Of a stretch of DNA of 64,000 bases, positions 63,243-64,000 are shown in pieces. Position numbers and translations under genes: made by a program. The notes beneath the pieces were generated by a model. That model was given only the letters and a program-made list of their open reading frames with translations. It was not told where the DNA came from and did no database searches. Within the stretch, counting starts at the first letter, position 1. Every line of letters begins with the position of its first letter. The stretch spans positions 1 to 64,000 of the IMG/VR virus record IMGVR_UViG_3300027806_000039, one strand, 5' to 3'. This DNA is from a virus.

Positions 63243-63461
63243 CTACTTGCCGTCCGTTGGCGGGGCCGGGAGCGGCATCCAGTGGGTCGGCGGGTCTATC
63301 GGTTCTGGGTAGCAGAACCAACCCGCTTCACGATCAATGCCGCCTCCGCTGCTGGCGTCGTGCCATTGGCACTCGAAGACCGGGTCGCCCGGACGCCACC
63401 CGAGGACCGACGTGCCATCTTGCGGCAGTCGTTCGCCCACCGAAATCCATTTGCTTTCCAT
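63243..63461 (-). CDS. DUF551-like protein (third of three)
   Basis: 72 residues from the ATG at 63461, only six bases from the edge of the repeated segment, so its ribosome-binding region lies in the repeat. Trp-Ile-Ser-Val-Gly-Glu-Arg-Leu-Pro and Thr-His-Trp-Met-Pro-Leu-Pro-Ala-Pro-Pro define it. The longer open frame continues into the repeat but that part is not native. Confidence 0.7.
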   Translation of the reverse strand: MESKWISVGERLPQDGTSVLGWRPGDPVFECQWHDASSGGGIDREAGWFCYPEPIDPPTHWMPLPAPPTDGK

Positions 63462-63466
63462 GCCCG

Positions 63467-64000
63467 CACTTTCGCTCGGTAACGCCTCTTCACACCGCCG
63501 ACAGTAGCGGAGTCTCAATGTACGCGCCCCACTGGTCGGCCATCGCCGCTGCGATCCCTTCGTAGGTCTTGCTTCTGATCTTCCAGCGGTCGGGCGACGG
63601 GGCCAGTTTGTTCTGCCCGCTCGCGGTCTGGTTCTCCCAGCGATCCCGGTGCTCCAGCACGTTCGTCGCCCGCAGATGAGGCAAGCCCTTTAGCCAGAGA
63701 CAGGTAGCCTTCGACTCTGGGTGGCCGAACTGCCAAGGCTGGATGGTCTGGTCGGGCTTCCGCCAGAGCGATGACATGATGCAGACCGGGTTTTCTATGG
63801 CAATGTGCGGTATATCGGCCTTTGCTAGCCGCATGAAAAACGACACGCTCGCCTGCTGCCTGCCGTCCATTCGCTTCGCTTGGAAGTGCCTCGCCCCGCT
63901 TACGGACAGGTCGGTGCATGGCGGGTGGGCGATCATCAAGTCCCACGGGTAGTCCAGAACATCGCGGACATCGCCTTGGTAGTGCGGGCCGGGCGTCTCG
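63467..64000. repeat. direct repeat, right copy (runs off the window)
   Basis: Matches 15914-16447 at a constant offset of 47553; no difference was noticed in the stretches compared by eye. The left border is sharp. The right border is unseen. Confidence 0.95.
63490..64000 (-). CDS. C5-type DNA cytosine methyltransferase-like protein (right copy, 5' end outside)
   Basis: The visible residues, including His-Pro-Pro-Cys-Thr-Asp-Leu and Ile-Ala-Ile-Glu-Asn-Pro, are identical to the copy at 15937-16545. About 33 N-terminal residues and any promoter lie beyond the edge. If the whole region is a real tandem arrangement, two identical enzymes are encoded; if it is a circular phage read twice, this is the same gene. 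Confidence 0.75.
   Translation of the reverse strand, partial: ETPGPHYQGDVRDVLDYPWDLMIAHPPCTDLSVSGARHFQAKRMDGRQQASVSFFMRLAKADIPHIAIENPVCIMSSLWRKPDQTIQPWQFGHPESKATCLWLKGLPHLRATNVLEHRDRWENQTASGQNKLAPSPDRWKIRSKTYEGIAAAMADQWGAYIETPLLSAV

Noticed and set aside
15914-64000. Terminal redundancy of one circular contig of 47.55 kb
   Set aside because: The 15.9 kb left of the first copy differs from the DNA left of the second copy, so the whole window is not a simple circle read twice; one of the alternatives in the findings is needed.
1-64000. CRISPR arrays, diversity-generating retroelement, retron, IS or toxin-antitoxin pair
   Set aside because: No regular spacer-repeat array, reverse transcriptase motif, transposase motif or convincing toxin-antitoxin pair was found in either strand.

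Overview
The window is phage DNA throughout: GC-rich, densely packed, almost every gene on the minus strand, with start/stop overlaps of 1-4 bases (ATGA, GTGA, TAATG) at many junctions. No tRNA, rRNA, IS element or CRISPR array was seen. The host is not directly visible. The gene style (papain-like proteases in the late region, many small Cys-rich or zinc-ribbon proteins) suggests an environmental, possibly planctomycete-like bacterium, but that is inference only.

Layout. Positions 1-15.9 kb hold the late part of one siphovirus-like element (here 'A'). In transcription order (right to left) it has a tail-completion protein, an HK97 gp10-like protein, three small tail-tube-like proteins, a tail-assembly chaperone pair, a TP901-type tape measure, three tail-tip proteins, a metallophosphoesterase, a deoxynucleotide kinase, and a small membrane/lipoprotein/papain-like protease cassette running off the left edge. 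No head genes of A lie in the window. At 15,914 the sequence enters a segment carrying a C5-type DNA methyltransferase gene. That segment recurs, apparently identically, at 63,467-64,000, exactly 47,553 bases later.

Between the two copies lies what looks like a complete second phage genome ('B', about 47.5 kb). From left to right: methyltransferase and small moron-like genes; a tail-fibre-like protein with a holin, lipoprotein and papain-like protease cassette (18-22.8 kb); a glycosyltransferase and methyltransferase cluster (23.5-25.6 kb); and a replication/recombination block (26-37 kb). That block holds RusA, a DNA polymerase III beta clamp, a LexA-like repressor domain, an initiator gene with internal iterons, HNH nucleases, a tyrosine recombinase, a RecA/Sak4-like ATPase, a DUF669-like protein and a prim-pol. 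A second, plus-strand tyrosine integrase follows at 38 kb. Next come nucleotide-metabolism and metallophosphoesterase genes (39-41 kb), the tail genes (41.5-49 kb), the neck and head genes (49-57.7 kb), the terminase with HNH genes (57.7-61.2 kb), and a cluster of DUF551 proteins with an adenine methyltransferase (61.2-63.5 kb).

How they work together. B has a full HK97-type packaging and assembly pathway: P27 small terminase, large terminase, portal, prohead protease, capsid, connectors, tail tube, frameshifted chaperone and tape measure. It replicates with an initiator whose own gene contains a lambda-like iteron origin, helped by its own sliding clamp. The most unusual points are a portal protein fused to an intact-looking HAD phosphatase domain, the internal origin, the repeat-flanked tandem arrangement of two phages, a glycosyltransferase inside the head operon, a leaderless promoter cassette shared by moron genes, and an N-terminal motif shared by nucleotide enzymes of A and B.
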